DNA of 39,196 nt from NCBI RefSeq assembly GCF_014305155.1, contig NZ_JACRUK010000037.1, positions 1 to 39,196 of the forward strand, in the 5' to 3' direction. The position numbers and the translations under genes were made by a program. Numbering within the stretch: the first letter of the stretch is position 1; the number at the start of each line of letters is the position of its first letter. The notes beneath the pieces are model-generated. The model saw only the letters and a list, made by a program, of their open reading frames with translations, was not told the DNA's origin and ran no database searches. This document shows positions 1-7,652 of this stretch, piece after piece. This DNA is from Flavobacterium muglaense (lineage in GTDB: Bacteria; Bacteroidota; Bacteroidia; Flavobacteriales; Flavobacteriaceae).

Positions 1-17
1 GTTATAATATAGACCAA

Positions 18-66
18 ATATAATATAAAAAAACCAATTATCAAAATTGGTTTATATTATATTTTT
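18..66. terminator. Inverted repeat, probable terminator
   Basis: An AT-rich hairpin is visible: CCAATT at 34-39 pairs with AATTGG at 45-50, and the flanks (TAATATAAA near 21-29 and TTTATATTA near 51-59) extend the stem with a small bulge. A short T run follows at 62-66. It lies beyond the 3' end of the leftward anti-sigma gene and may belong to a gene to the left of the window. The direction of action is not clear. Confidence 0.45.
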
Positions 67-74
67 GTTCGGTA

Positions 75-190
75 TAACATAGAAATAAGAGAGATGGATA
101 GCCCAATTCAGGGGTTCACATAGCTATGGTTTTCTACAATAAAGTAAAACGAAATTAAAATTTAATAAAATCTATGTTACTATGTGGTTA
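75..190 (+). repeat. Dispersed TIR-bearing repeat, copy 1
   Basis: This stretch is clearly homologous to 6680-6801. Shared blocks include ATAGCCCAATT near 99-109, a GCTATGG..TTCTA block near 123-135 and AAGTAAAACG near 142-151. The right end reads CTATGTTACTATGTGGTT (172-189), which matches the right terminal inverted repeat of copy 2. The left inverted repeat has decayed to ATAACATAGAAATA near 74-87. It carries no ORF, so it looks like a non-coding MITE-like or REP-like element. It sits just past the 3' end of the anti-sigma gene. Confidence 0.7.
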
Positions 191-241
191 ATAAATTACA
201 AAATTTGAATGACACTCAACGGGTTATGTTTTAGAAAGAAT

Positions 242-1036
242 CTATACTTTTCCTAAGGTGTATAATTGTTCCATTGTAGGCGTTAAGCTACCGCCTTTAG
301 GTTCCAGTGTAATCCCAAAAGCTTCGGCATCTCCTGTACTGTTCACAGCAAAAATGCGTTGGTTATTTTTATCAAAATTATCAAGTAATCCAATACTAGT
401 AGGTGTTAAAGGATTTAGTTTTAAAGCCCACACTTGGTATACCATTCCTTTTGGAGGCTCTGGTAATCCTGCAGCATCGACATAAACTACTTGTGTTTCT
501 TTGTTCCAATATACTTTGGCCGACGATTCTGGAGCAACTGTTTGACCACCTAATGCAACTACCGTATTTTTTTCATCTCGTACTACAGCAAGACTCGTTT
601 CATTGTTTTTGTTTTGTAGTTCCAATGATTTTAGTTCTTTTTCTATTTTTACCTTTTCAATTTGAGAATTTGCCACTTGATTAGTTGTTAAATTCAGTTC
701 ATTGTATTGGTAAGCAACTCCTAATAGTAGTACAATTGCTGCTGCCCAACCAATGTATTGCGACCAGTTTCTTGAAGGTTCTTCTTCGTCCAGCTCTATT
801 ACTTTTGAATGTTTTAATTCGAGCTTTTCTTTAATTTTTTCATAATTAGCCACAGAATGAAAAGGGGCAAAACTAGATGATAAAGCTACAATTGATTTTT
901 CAATGGCAATTATTTCATCATTTATTTGGGTATCGTTCTTTGCTTTAGCAGCGATTTCTTCGTTTTCAGCTTCACTAAGTAAACCATAAACGTAAAGCTC
1001 TAAAATTCCGGATTCTATGTATTCTTTATTTTCCAT
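242..1036 (-). CDS. RskA-family anti-sigma factor
   Basis: This 264-residue protein is a single-pass inner-membrane regulator that should hold the adjacent ECF sigma factor inactive. The N-terminal 90 residues form an acidic cytoplasmic helical region of the anti-sigma type (ESGILELYVYGLLSEAE near 8-24). A membrane segment lies at about 94-110 (IGWAAAIVLLLGVAYQY), followed by a probable coiled coil at 115-155. The C-terminal 100 residues are the RskA fold, with the typical YWN, VYVDAAGLPEPP and YQVWAL features. It is translationally coupled to the sigma gene: the sigma stop and this start share one base (TAATG). By analogy with other RskA proteins, regulated proteolysis would release the sigma factor. 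The inducing signal cannot be read from the sequence. Confidence 0.9.
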   Translation of the reverse strand: MENKEYIESGILELYVYGLLSEAENEEIAAKAKNDTQINDEIIAIEKSIVALSSSFAPFHSVANYEKIKEKLELKHSKVIELDEEEPSRNWSQYIGWAAAIVLLLGVAYQYNELNLTTNQVANSQIEKVKIEKELKSLELQNKNNETSLAVVRDEKNTVVALGGQTVAPESSAKVYWNKETQVVYVDAAGLPEPPKGMVYQVWALKLNPLTPTSIGLLDNFDKNNQRIFAVNSTGDAEAFGITLEPKGGSLTPTMEQLYTLGKV

Positions 1037-1566
1037 TATACTTTCAGATAAGTTCTTAAATCATTGATGCAATTGCGATTGTGTGTTTTTACCGTTCCTA
1101 AAGGAATATTCAGCTCTTCTGAAGCTTCTTGTTGGGTAAATCCTTTAAAAAACAATAGATCTATTATTTGAATACATTTGGGTTTTAGTCGTTTTACAAA
1201 CTCTTGAATCCCAATAGTATCCACTTTGCTCGTCAGTTTGTTACTGTCGTCTAATAGATTTACGAAATTATCTGAAGAAAGGTTTTTTTGGCTATTATTA
1301 AAGTTTTTAGATCGCAGTTTATCAATAGAAGTATTTCTAGCAATATTGAGAATCCAGGTATAAAATCGACCCTTACTTTCATTATAGGAATCAATGTTTT
1401 TCCAGATTTTCACAAAAACATCTTGAAGTACATCTTCGGCCTCTTCTCTATTTCTCACTAGTACGTTGATTACAGAGAACAGACTTTTAGCGTACATATC
1501 ATAGAGATGCGTGAAGGCTCTTTCGTCTTTTTTGTAAATTAATACTAATAGTTCTTCTTGGGTCAT
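1036..1566 (-). CDS. ECF sigma-70 family RNA polymerase sigma factor
   Basis: The product is a 176-residue extracytoplasmic-function sigma factor with region 2 (FTHLYDMYAKSLFSVINVLV and EEAEDVLQDVFVKIWKN) and region 4 (IDLLFFKGFTQQEASEEL with helix-turn-helix LNIPLGTVKTHNRNCI). The reading frame can be extended to a TTG at 1584, but the ATG at 1566 (MTQEELLVLIYKKD) is the usual family start and is preferred. It overlaps the anti-sigma gene by one base. Two perfect TAnnTTTG boxes upstream suggest housekeeping transcription of this pair. The divergent DUF4331 genes are the obvious candidate regulon because an ECF-like promoter precedes them. Confidence 0.92.
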   Translation of the reverse strand: MTQEELLVLIYKKDERAFTHLYDMYAKSLFSVINVLVRNREEAEDVLQDVFVKIWKNIDSYNESKGRFYTWILNIARNTSIDKLRSKNFNNSQKNLSSDNFVNLLDDSNKLTSKVDTIGIQEFVKRLKPKCIQIIDLLFFKGFTQQEASEELNIPLGTVKTHNRNCINDLRTYLKV

Positions 1567-1587
1567 AATGTATAAGTTTAGCAATTA

Positions 1588-1605
1588 CAAACTTATACAA
1601 ACTTA
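1588..1605 (-). promoter_or_regulatory. Tandem -7 boxes upstream of the sigma gene
   Basis: On the minus strand TAAGTTTG occurs at 1605-1598 and again at 1595-1588, as part of a 10-bp direct repeat. Both match the Bacteroidota -7 consensus TAnnTTTG exactly. They lie 22-40 bases before the preferred ATG at 1566. I see no convincing TTTG -33 element, so activity is inferred from the -7 match only. Confidence 0.45.
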
Positions 1606-1741
1606 TCCATATTTAATTTAATTTATTAAAAATAGCCTTCAAATAAAAATTAGATTTAAAAAATTGTGATTTTTTTACAATTTTAAAATATTGATAATTA
1701 ACGCTTTGAAAATTATTTTAAGTTTTTTTTATTTTTTTTAA

Positions 1742-1765
1742 AACCCTAACGGAAACATTCCCGTA
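1742..1765 (+). promoter_or_regulatory. ECF-type promoter before the DUF4331 operon
   Basis: AACC at 1742-1745 and CGTA at 1762-1765 are separated by 16 bases, the classic -35/-10 arrangement for ECF sigma factors (AAC...CGT). The start codon follows 33 bases after the CGTA. The neighbouring divergent sigma/anti-sigma pair is the natural candidate to recognise it. This is inference from consensus and position. Confidence 0.5.
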
Positions 1766-1797
1766 AATGCTTTTATAACCTTATAAATTATAACAAA

Positions 1798-2448
1798 ATG
1801 AAAAAAACAAAAATGATATTAGGTCTTTCGCTAGTGGCGATGTCAGGTCTAATTCTAGTAGCAGCAGATCACGTAGATGCTCCATCAGTAACAGGTAATG
1901 CAGCAGACATTACAGACATGTACACTTTTCAAGGACAAGAAACTAGTAATTTAGTTTTTGCAGTAAACACTCAAGGATTGTTAAGCCCTAATGCAACAGC
2001 GGGAGCGTCTTTTAATGAAAATGTGATGATTGAAATTAACATCGACAATACCGGTGATAATGTAGAAGACTTGGTAATTCAAGCTATTAAAAAAGGAGAT
2101 AAGATGTATTTCTTCGGACCTTATGCACCATCAGCAACAGGTACATCAAGTACTATTAAAACAGCTTCAGCTTCTGGAAGTGTAGAAATTTCTAAATACG
2201 GAGCTACTGCAATTACTTCAACTCAAAACGGAATGAAATTTTTTGCTGGTCCTAGAGATGATCCTTTCTTTTTTGACTTAGGTCAGTTTCAAGCAATCCT
2301 TGGCGGAACTGCTACAGCATTTAAAAATCCAGGTACAGATACTTTTGCAGGATCAAATGTACTATCGGTAGTAGTTGAAGTCCCAAAAACAATGTTAGGT
2401 ACAGCTGCTTCTTTGAATGTGTGGGCTGAAACTAAGAAAAAACAATAA
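1798..2448 (+). CDS. Exported DUF4331 protein, N-terminal-like half
   Basis: The 216-residue product has an N-terminal export signal (KKTKMILGLSLVAMSGLILV) followed at once by the DUF4331 hallmark DHVDAPS and an ADITDMYTFQ block near residues 24-45. Later segments (PRDDPFFFDLGQFQAI near 151-166, and VVVEVPKTMLG) also fit DUF4331, a family found in exported proteins of unknown biochemical role. Full-length family members are generally about twice this size; here the protein ends early and the next gene carries the remaining DUF4331-like part. Only 27 bases separate the two genes, so they should be co-transcribed. The ECF-like promoter directly upstream suggests control by the adjacent sigma factor. 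No enzymatic function should be assumed. Confidence 0.8.
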   Translation: MKKTKMILGLSLVAMSGLILVAADHVDAPSVTGNAADITDMYTFQGQETSNLVFAVNTQGLLSPNATAGASFNENVMIEINIDNTGDNVEDLVIQAIKKGDKMYFFGPYAPSATGTSSTIKTASASGSVEISKYGATAITSTQNGMKFFAGPRDDPFFFDLGQFQAILGGTATAFKNPGTDTFAGSNVLSVVVEVPKTMLGTAASLNVWAETKKKQ

Positions 2449-2475
2449 TAAATTTTATTCTAAAAAATCTAAATT

Positions 2476-3024
2476 ATGAAAACAAATAAATTCAAAATCA
2501 TAACACTAGCACTAATAGGTGCACTAGCTACAGTAAGCTGTAACAATGATGACAATAATGATACTATGGCAAGTGCTGATTTCTCTGGGACTTTTGTACA
2601 ACAAGATCAAATGGCTAGACCAGCAATAAATACTGTTTTTATTGCGTCGGGTCAACCAAAAGACGATTTTAATGCAGCAATTCCATCAGCAATGGGTGCT
2701 AAATACCAATCTATCTTTCAATCAAGATTGATGGCGCTAAATCCAGGATTTACAACAAATGCCTTGGGACAAACTGCGGCGCAATTTACAGGATTGTTAG
2801 CTACTGACGTGTTGAATGTTAAAACTACTGGGAAAACTACTTTCTTTGATGGAACTAATGTCTTAACAGGTAGAGCTTTGGCTGATGACGTAATTGATGT
2901 AGAACTACTTTTAATCTTTGGAGGTTCTAATGGGGCAGCTAATCCTGGACTTACTTCAGATCACGTGGATGCAAATGATAAAGCATTTACAGCTTCATTC
3001 CCTTATTTAGCAGCTGCTTGGTAA
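2476..3024 (+). CDS. DUF4331-type lipoprotein, C-terminal-like half
   Basis: This 182-residue protein has a lipoprotein signal with Cys22 (ATVSC) and a short Asn/Asp-rich tether (NNDDNNDTM). The rest resembles the C-terminal part of DUF4331 proteins: DQMARPAINTVF near 44-55, GRALADDVIDVELLL near 132-146, and a terminal DHVDANDKAFTASFPYL. It is therefore complementary to the upstream gene, which holds the N-terminal DUF4331-like part. The two may form one structural unit across two polypeptides, one of them lipid-anchored. A strong terminator follows, separating this pair from the TPR/TonB pair. Family assignment rests on motif recognition; function is unknown. Confidence 0.75.
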   Translation: MKTNKFKIITLALIGALATVSCNNDDNNDTMASADFSGTFVQQDQMARPAINTVFIASGQPKDDFNAAIPSAMGAKYQSIFQSRLMALNPGFTTNALGQTAAQFTGLLATDVLNVKTTGKTTFFDGTNVLTGRALADDVIDVELLLIFGGSNGAANPGLTSDHVDANDKAFTASFPYLAAAW

Positions 3025-3033
3025 GAGACTACT

Positions 3034-3080
3034 AAAAAAAAAACAGAGTACCGAATGAAGTTAGTACTCTGTTTTTTTTT
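3034..3080 (+). terminator. Rho-independent terminator after the DUF4331 pair
   Basis: CAGAGTAC at 3044-3051 pairs with GTACTCTG at 3064-3071. The stem is extended by A's on the left and T's on the right, and a nine-T tract follows at 3072-3080. It stops transcription of the DUF4331 pair and may reduce rather than abolish readthrough into the next genes. Confidence 0.85.
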
Positions 3081-3113
3081 CTACTATTAATTAATCACAA
3101 AAACATTTAGATT

Positions 3114-4409
3114 ATGAAACCTTATAAAGTTATCCCCGTCCTGGTTTTTACAATCCTTTTTATTTTCGCTTGCGATACTAAACCAAACCAAATTACAAAA
3201 ACTGCCGATTACGATAAATACTTGCATCTGGCAAGCAATGAATCACTGGATTTTGCAAATAAAGAAATAGCTTTTTGGCAAGCCAAGTACGATGCCGCAC
3301 CCAATCAAAAAACATATTTGGGCGTTATAGCTGCTAAGTATGCTACACTTTTTGAGTACACCGGAAACATTAAAAACTTATATAAAACCGAAGATTTACT
3401 AACACAGTCCAATCAAGCGAGTCAATATTCTAAAGTTTCAACCTTGCGTTCTTTGGGACGTAATTATATCGCGCAACATCGATTTAAGGAAGCTTTGGCT
3501 TTGGCCAATAAAGCATTGGCAATAGGCGAGGGACGTAAAGAAACTCAAAAATTGTTATTTGATGTCCACATGGAATTAGGTGATTTTGCGGAAGCGGAAA
3601 CTAATTTGAATGCTATAAAAGACATGAAGGATTATGATTATTTAATACGTTTGGCTAAATGGAATGACCATAAAGGCGATTTAAAAACAGCAATCACTTT
3701 CATGGAAAAGGCGCGAGACATAGCCGAAAAAGAAGACAACAAAACACTTAAAATATGGTCGTATTCTAATCTAGGTGATTTTTATGGTCACGCAGGAATG
3801 ATACAAGAATCATACGACAGTTATTTAAAAACATTAGCAATAGATCCCAATTATTCCTATGCTCTAAAAGGAATTGCTTGGATTGTTTTTTCGCACGAGC
3901 GCAATACAACCGAAGCAAAAAGAATTGTCGAAGCTATTGAAGTTACCCATAATACACCTGATTTCTTTTTATTGAAATCGCAAATTGCACAATTTGAAGG
4001 CAATAAAAAAGAAGCTGATGCCAATGAAAAAGCCTATTTCAATATGTTGAATGCTAATAATTATGGTGCGATGTACAATAAATACAACACCTTAATCTAC
4101 GCCGATGAAAAAGCAAATACCTCAAAAGCAGTAGAAATTGCAAAGATCGAAGTGGATCACCGACCTACACCAGATTCCTATGATTTATTGGCTTGGTCTT
4201 ATTTAAATAACGGTCAACCTAAAAAGGCGCTCGAAATTGCCCAAAAGCATGTTGTTGGAAAATCATTCGAACCAAAAGTGCAATACCATTTGGCGATGAT
4301 TTATAAAGCAAATAAAGAAATTCAAAAAGTAGCTCCTATAAAACAAGACTTACTAGCCAGTCTTTACGAATTAGGTCCAAATTTTGAGAAGAAAGTCAAT
4401 CAATTATAA
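3114..4409 (+). CDS. TPR-repeat lipoprotein
   Basis: The 431-residue product has a lipoprotein signal with Cys20 (ILFIFAC) and then a chain of tetratricopeptide-like helical repeats running from about residue 40 to the end. Recognisable units are near RFKEALALANKALAIGEG (about 123-140), the LGDFYGHAGMIQESYDSYLK unit (about 220-240), and YDLLAWSYLNNGQPKKALEIA (about 357-377). TPR proteins of this type are scaffolds for protein-protein contacts. The downstream TonB receptor starts 7 bases after this stop, so the two are almost certainly one transcript. A role in holding or presenting partners at the periplasmic face of a membrane is plausible but not shown. The partner is unknown. Confidence 0.85.
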   Translation: MKPYKVIPVLVFTILFIFACDTKPNQITKTADYDKYLHLASNESLDFANKEIAFWQAKYDAAPNQKTYLGVIAAKYATLFEYTGNIKNLYKTEDLLTQSNQASQYSKVSTLRSLGRNYIAQHRFKEALALANKALAIGEGRKETQKLLFDVHMELGDFAEAETNLNAIKDMKDYDYLIRLAKWNDHKGDLKTAITFMEKARDIAEKEDNKTLKIWSYSNLGDFYGHAGMIQESYDSYLKTLAIDPNYSYALKGIAWIVFSHERNTTEAKRIVEAIEVTHNTPDFFLLKSQIAQFEGNKKEADANEKAYFNMLNANNYGAMYNKYNTLIYADEKANTSKAVEIAKIEVDHRPTPDSYDLLAWSYLNNGQPKKALEIAQKHVVGKSFEPKVQYHLAMIYKANKEIQKVAPIKQDLLASLYELGPNFEKKVNQL

Positions 4410-4416
4410 AAACCAG

Positions 4417-6630
4417 ATGAGATATTTTATAGCCTTTATGCTTTTCTTTACTGGATTAGTATCGCACAGTCAAGTCCAAAAGGGAACCATCACAGATCAA
4501 TTTGGGAACGTTATTGAGAATGCTTACATAATAAATACAAACTCAGAAAGTCATGCGCATACTAATTATTTAGGGATGTTCAGTATTGATAAAACAACTA
4601 TTGGAGATCGATTAAAGATAAGTGCTTTAGGCTATAAAAAGTTGAATTATATGGTAGTTAATGGTGAAAATAATATTCGGTTAGAAGATGATATTTTTAG
4701 ATTGAACGAAATTGTAATCCAACAAAAGCTCTCAGCTATGAATGTGATTTCTAAAATTGATTTGGAAACAACACCCGTAAATTCGTCTCAAGAAATTCTT
4801 CGAAAAGTACCAGGATTATTCATTGGGCAACACGCAGGAGGAGGGAAGGCAGAGCAAATATTCTTGAGAGGTTTTGATATTGATCACGGGACTGATATTG
4901 CTATTTCGGTAGATGGTATGCCGGTTAATATGGTTTCTCATGCGCACGGTCAAGGCTACGCCGACTTGCATTTTGTGATTCCAGAAACGGTAGAGAAAAT
5001 AGATTTTGGAAAAGGCGCGTATTATGCGGACAAAGGGGATTTTGCAACCGCAGGATACGTAGCCTTCCAAACCAAAGAAAAATTAGACAAAAGCAGTATC
5101 AGTATTGAAGCGGGTCAGTTTAATACCTTGCGGACTGTAGGTTTATTTAATTTATTGGACAAACAAAAAAAACAATCGGCTTATATCGCTACAGAATATA
5201 TCCTAACAGATGGCCCGTTTGATTCTCCCCAAAATTTTAATAGAGTCAATCTGTTAGGGAAATATTCGGCAATTTTAGACGATAATAGTAAATTTTCCAT
5301 TGCTGCCTCACGTTTTTCTAGTAAGTGGGATGCTTCTGGCCAAATACCACAACGGTTAGTAGATAATGGTACCATTTCTAGATTTGGTGCCGTTGATGAT
5401 ACCGAAGGTGGGAATACGAGCCGAACTAATATCAATGCAAGTTTCAAGAAGCCCATCGATGAAAATACATTTTTGAAATCCAATGCTTTCTATTCAAAAT
5501 ATGAATTTGAATTGTATTCTAATTTTACTTTTTTCTTAGAAGATCCTATCAATGGCGATCAAATCAAGCAAAAAGAAAACCGTTCAATTTATGGAATGAA
5601 TGCCGAGCTGAATAAGAAAGTAAAAAATAATAATTGGGATGTGCTGTTTCAATTGGGAGTTGGTTATCGCGCTGATGCTACAGTTGATACCGAATTGTCA
5701 CATACTTTAAATAGAACAACAGTTCTAGAACGAATCAAACTAGGTGATATTGATGAAACTAATGGTTTTAGCTATCTGAATACCGAGTTCCGATTTGGGA
5801 AACTGATGATTAATCCCGCTTTGAGAGTGGATTATTTTAAATTCAATTACCAAGACAAATTAGCAACGAGTTATAAAACACAGTCGGAAACTGAAGTAAA
5901 ATTGTCTCCAAAATTAAATTTCATTTATTCTCAAAATAACAACCTGCAGTTTTTTGTAAAATCAGGATTTGGTTTTCATTCGAATGATGCCAGAGTAGTG
6001 GTTCAAAACAACGGAAAGCAAGTTTTACCTAGGGCTATCGGCGCAGATGTTGGGACAATTTGGAAACCATTTCCTAATTTAATAGTGAATTCAGCTTTAT
6101 GGTATTTGTACCTAGAGCAAGAATTTGTGTACGTGGGAGATGCTGGAATCATTGAGCCGAGTGGAAAAACAAAACGCATGGGAGTCGATTTAGGATTGCG
6201 ATACCAGTTGAATGATTATTTATATTTTGACGCTGACGCAAATTATACTTACTCCCGTAGTATTGATGAACCAAGCGGACAAAACTATATTCCACTTGCT
6301 CCAGATTTTACATCAACAGGGGGGTTGAGTTTTCAAAAATGGAATGGATTTTCGGGAGGATTGCGTTACCGTTACTTAAAAAGTCGCCCTGCTAATGAGG
6401 ATAATTCGATAGTAGCAAAGGGATATGTAATAGCTGATTTGAATTTAAATTATACTTATGATAAAGTCATTTTCGGGCTGTCAATAGAGAATTTATTGAA
6501 TACCAGATGGAATGAAACCCAGTTTGCCACTGAATCCAGATTGCAAAACGAAACTGCTAGCATAAAAGAAATTCATTTTACTCCGGGTACTCCTTTTTTT
6601 ATGAAGGCTAAAGTGACCTATATATTTTGA
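4417..6630 (+). CDS. TonB-dependent outer-membrane receptor
   Basis: The 737-residue receptor starts at the ATG at 4417; an upstream in-frame TTG at 4384 would overlap the TPR gene and destroy the signal peptide (RYFIAFMLFFTGLVSHSQ). Residues 20-95 are a carboxypeptidase-like beta-sandwich (GTITDQFGNVIENAYI), typical of Bacteroidota receptors. The plug follows at about 100-235 (EILRKVPGLF, IFLRGFDIDHGTD, ISVDGMPVN). The rest is a 22-strand-type barrel ending in a TonB C-terminal box (NLLNTRWNE) and the final aromatic FMKAKVTYIF. The plug is rich in histidine (His139, 157, 175, 177, 185), which may indicate a metal or metal-complex substrate, but this is inference. It is co-transcribed with the TPR lipoprotein and linked to the DUF4331 pair. 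Confidence 0.93.
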   Translation: MRYFIAFMLFFTGLVSHSQVQKGTITDQFGNVIENAYIINTNSESHAHTNYLGMFSIDKTTIGDRLKISALGYKKLNYMVVNGENNIRLEDDIFRLNEIVIQQKLSAMNVISKIDLETTPVNSSQEILRKVPGLFIGQHAGGGKAEQIFLRGFDIDHGTDIAISVDGMPVNMVSHAHGQGYADLHFVIPETVEKIDFGKGAYYADKGDFATAGYVAFQTKEKLDKSSISIEAGQFNTLRTVGLFNLLDKQKKQSAYIATEYILTDGPFDSPQNFNRVNLLGKYSAILDDNSKFSIAASRFSSKWDASGQIPQRLVDNGTISRFGAVDDTEGGNTSRTNINASFKKPIDENTFLKSNAFYSKYEFELYSNFTFFLEDPINGDQIKQKENRSIYGMNAELNKKVKNNNWDVLFQLGVGYRADATVDTELSHTLNRTTVLERIKLGDIDETNGFSYLNTEFRFGKLMINPALRVDYFKFNYQDKLATSYKTQSETEVKLSPKLNFIYSQNNNLQFFVKSGFGFHSNDARVVVQNNGKQVLPRAIGADVGTIWKPFPNLIVNSALWYLYLEQEFVYVGDAGIIEPSGKTKRMGVDLGLRYQLNDYLYFDADANYTYSRSIDEPSGQNYIPLAPDFTSTGGLSFQKWNGFSGGLRYRYLKSRPANEDNSIVAKGYVIADLNLNYTYDKVIFGLSIENLLNTRWNETQFATESRLQNETASIKEIHFTPGTPFFMKAKVTYIF

Positions 6631-6679
6631 TTTAAACTAATCTTTGTGGGTCTGATCAAAGAATCTAATTATAAAATTT

Positions 6680-6801
6680 AACCACATAGAAGCACAGCAA
6701 AAAAGAGTGGTATAGCCCAATTTTGGGTTCAGATGGCTATGGCTTTCTATATTTAAGTAAAACGACTTTTAGGATTTATAAGCCTATGTTTCTATGTGGT
6801 T
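6680..6801 (+). repeat. Dispersed TIR-bearing repeat, copy 2
   Basis: The left end AACCACATAGAAGCACAG (6680-6697) and right end CTATGTTTCTATGTGGTT (6784-6801) are inverted repeats with 16 of 18 matches. Inside, ATAGCC (6712-6717) pairs with GGCTAT (6735-6740), enclosing CCCAA/TTGGG (6716-6727), so the element can form nested hairpins. It is the same family as 75-190 in the same orientation. It contains no ORF. No target-site duplication is obvious. Confidence 0.75.
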
Positions 6802-6874
6802 GAAGGATAACAAATATAAAATTACATTCAACAGCTAATGTAATAAATGAATGGTTTGTTTTTTAGTTTGTTAG

Positions 6875-6909
6875 CCTAGCGTTTTGGTTTAGCGCTAGGT
6901 TTTTTTTTT
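6875..6909 (+). terminator. Rho-independent terminator
   Basis: CCTAGCG (6875-6881) pairs with CGCTAGG (6893-6899), followed directly by a ten-T tract. It lies 245 bases past the TonB receptor and before the glutathione peroxidase gene, so it would insulate the two units. The dispersed repeat sits between the receptor stop and this terminator. Confidence 0.8.
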
Positions 6910-6990
6910 AACAGTTGTTCAATATTAATAAAAAGTTAATACACATAATAGTACTAACAATTTGTTTAATTTTATCAAAAAAATAATAAT

Positions 6991-7578
6991 ATGAAAAACC
7001 TATTAGTTATAGCTTGTTCAGCACTACTACTTTTTAGTTGCAAAAATGAAGCTCAGGGAAAAAAAGAAAACAATAAAAAAACCGAGATGGCTATGGAAAA
7101 ACAAAATATTTACCAATTTAAAGTAGAAGATTTATCAGGGAATATCTTTGATTTTGCTTCGTTGAAAGGTAAAAAAGTAATAATTGTCAATACAGCATCA
7201 AAATGTGGTTTGACACCTCAATACAAAGATTTAGAAGCTATATATAAAGAATATAAAGACAAAGGGTTTGTAATTGTAGGCTTTCCAGCAAATAATTTTG
7301 CGTCGCAAGAGCCAGGTACAAACGAAGAAATTGCTTCTTTTTGCCAACTTAATTATGGTGTGACTTTCCCCATGATGGACAAAGTTTCTGTAAAAGGAGA
7401 TGATATGTGTGCTATCTATCAGTTTTTGACTCAAAAAGAGAAGAATGGATTGCAAGATTCGAATGTAGAATGGAATTTTCAAAAATACCTTATCAATGAA
7501 AACGGTGAATTGGTAAAAGTAATTGCACCAAAAACATTACCTACAGACCCATCAGTTGTGGACTGGATCAAAGCGTAA
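6991..7578 (+). CDS. Glutathione peroxidase family lipoprotein
   Basis: The 195-residue protein is a thiol peroxidase of the glutathione-peroxidase fold, reducing hydroperoxides with a cysteine rather than selenocysteine. Catalytic Cys72 is in VNTASKCGLTPQY. The other tetrad elements are visible in FPANNFASQEPG (Gln in the second) and WNFQKYLIN (Trp and Asn). The N-terminus has a lipoprotein signal with Cys17 (LLFSC) and a Lys-rich spacer, so the enzyme should be anchored to a membrane and act outside the cytoplasm. In bacteria such Cys enzymes usually take electrons from thioredoxin rather than glutathione; that is known of the family, not seen here. It is monocistronic, with a terminator on each side. 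Confidence 0.93.
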   Translation: MKNLLVIACSALLLFSCKNEAQGKKENNKKTEMAMEKQNIYQFKVEDLSGNIFDFASLKGKKVIIVNTASKCGLTPQYKDLEAIYKEYKDKGFVIVGFPANNFASQEPGTNEEIASFCQLNYGVTFPMMDKVSVKGDDMCAIYQFLTQKEKNGLQDSNVEWNFQKYLINENGELVKVIAPKTLPTDPSVVDWIKA

Positions 7579-7602
7579 TTTGATAAAAAAATAAACAAAG
7601 TT

Positions 7603-7652
7603 GAATGCACTATTTCCATTTGGTTAAACAAAGGAATAGTGCATTTTTTTTA
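7603..7652. terminator. Bidirectional terminator between convergent genes
   Basis: AATGCACTATTTCC (from 7604) pairs with GGAATAGTGCATT (7633-7645), with one bulged base. A T run follows to 7651 and A-rich sequence precedes the stem. It lies between the convergent glutathione peroxidase and acetyltransferase genes and overlaps the stop codon of the latter. Confidence 0.85.

Larger units (their letters stand above)
6631..6990. other. Gene-free stretch with repeat and terminator
   Basis: These 360 bases contain repeat copy 2 (6680-6801) and the hairpin terminator at 6875-6909. The remaining sequence is AT-rich leader DNA of the glutathione peroxidase gene. I see no further coding signal. Confidence 0.7.

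Noticed and set aside
4384..4416. TTG start for the TonB receptor
   Set aside because: It would overlap the TPR gene and prepend charged residues before the signal peptide; the ATG at 4417 is better.
6680..6801. Repeat copy 2 as an insertion sequence
   Set aside because: It is only about 120 bases, has no transposase frame and no clear target duplication; it is called a dispersed non-coding repeat instead.
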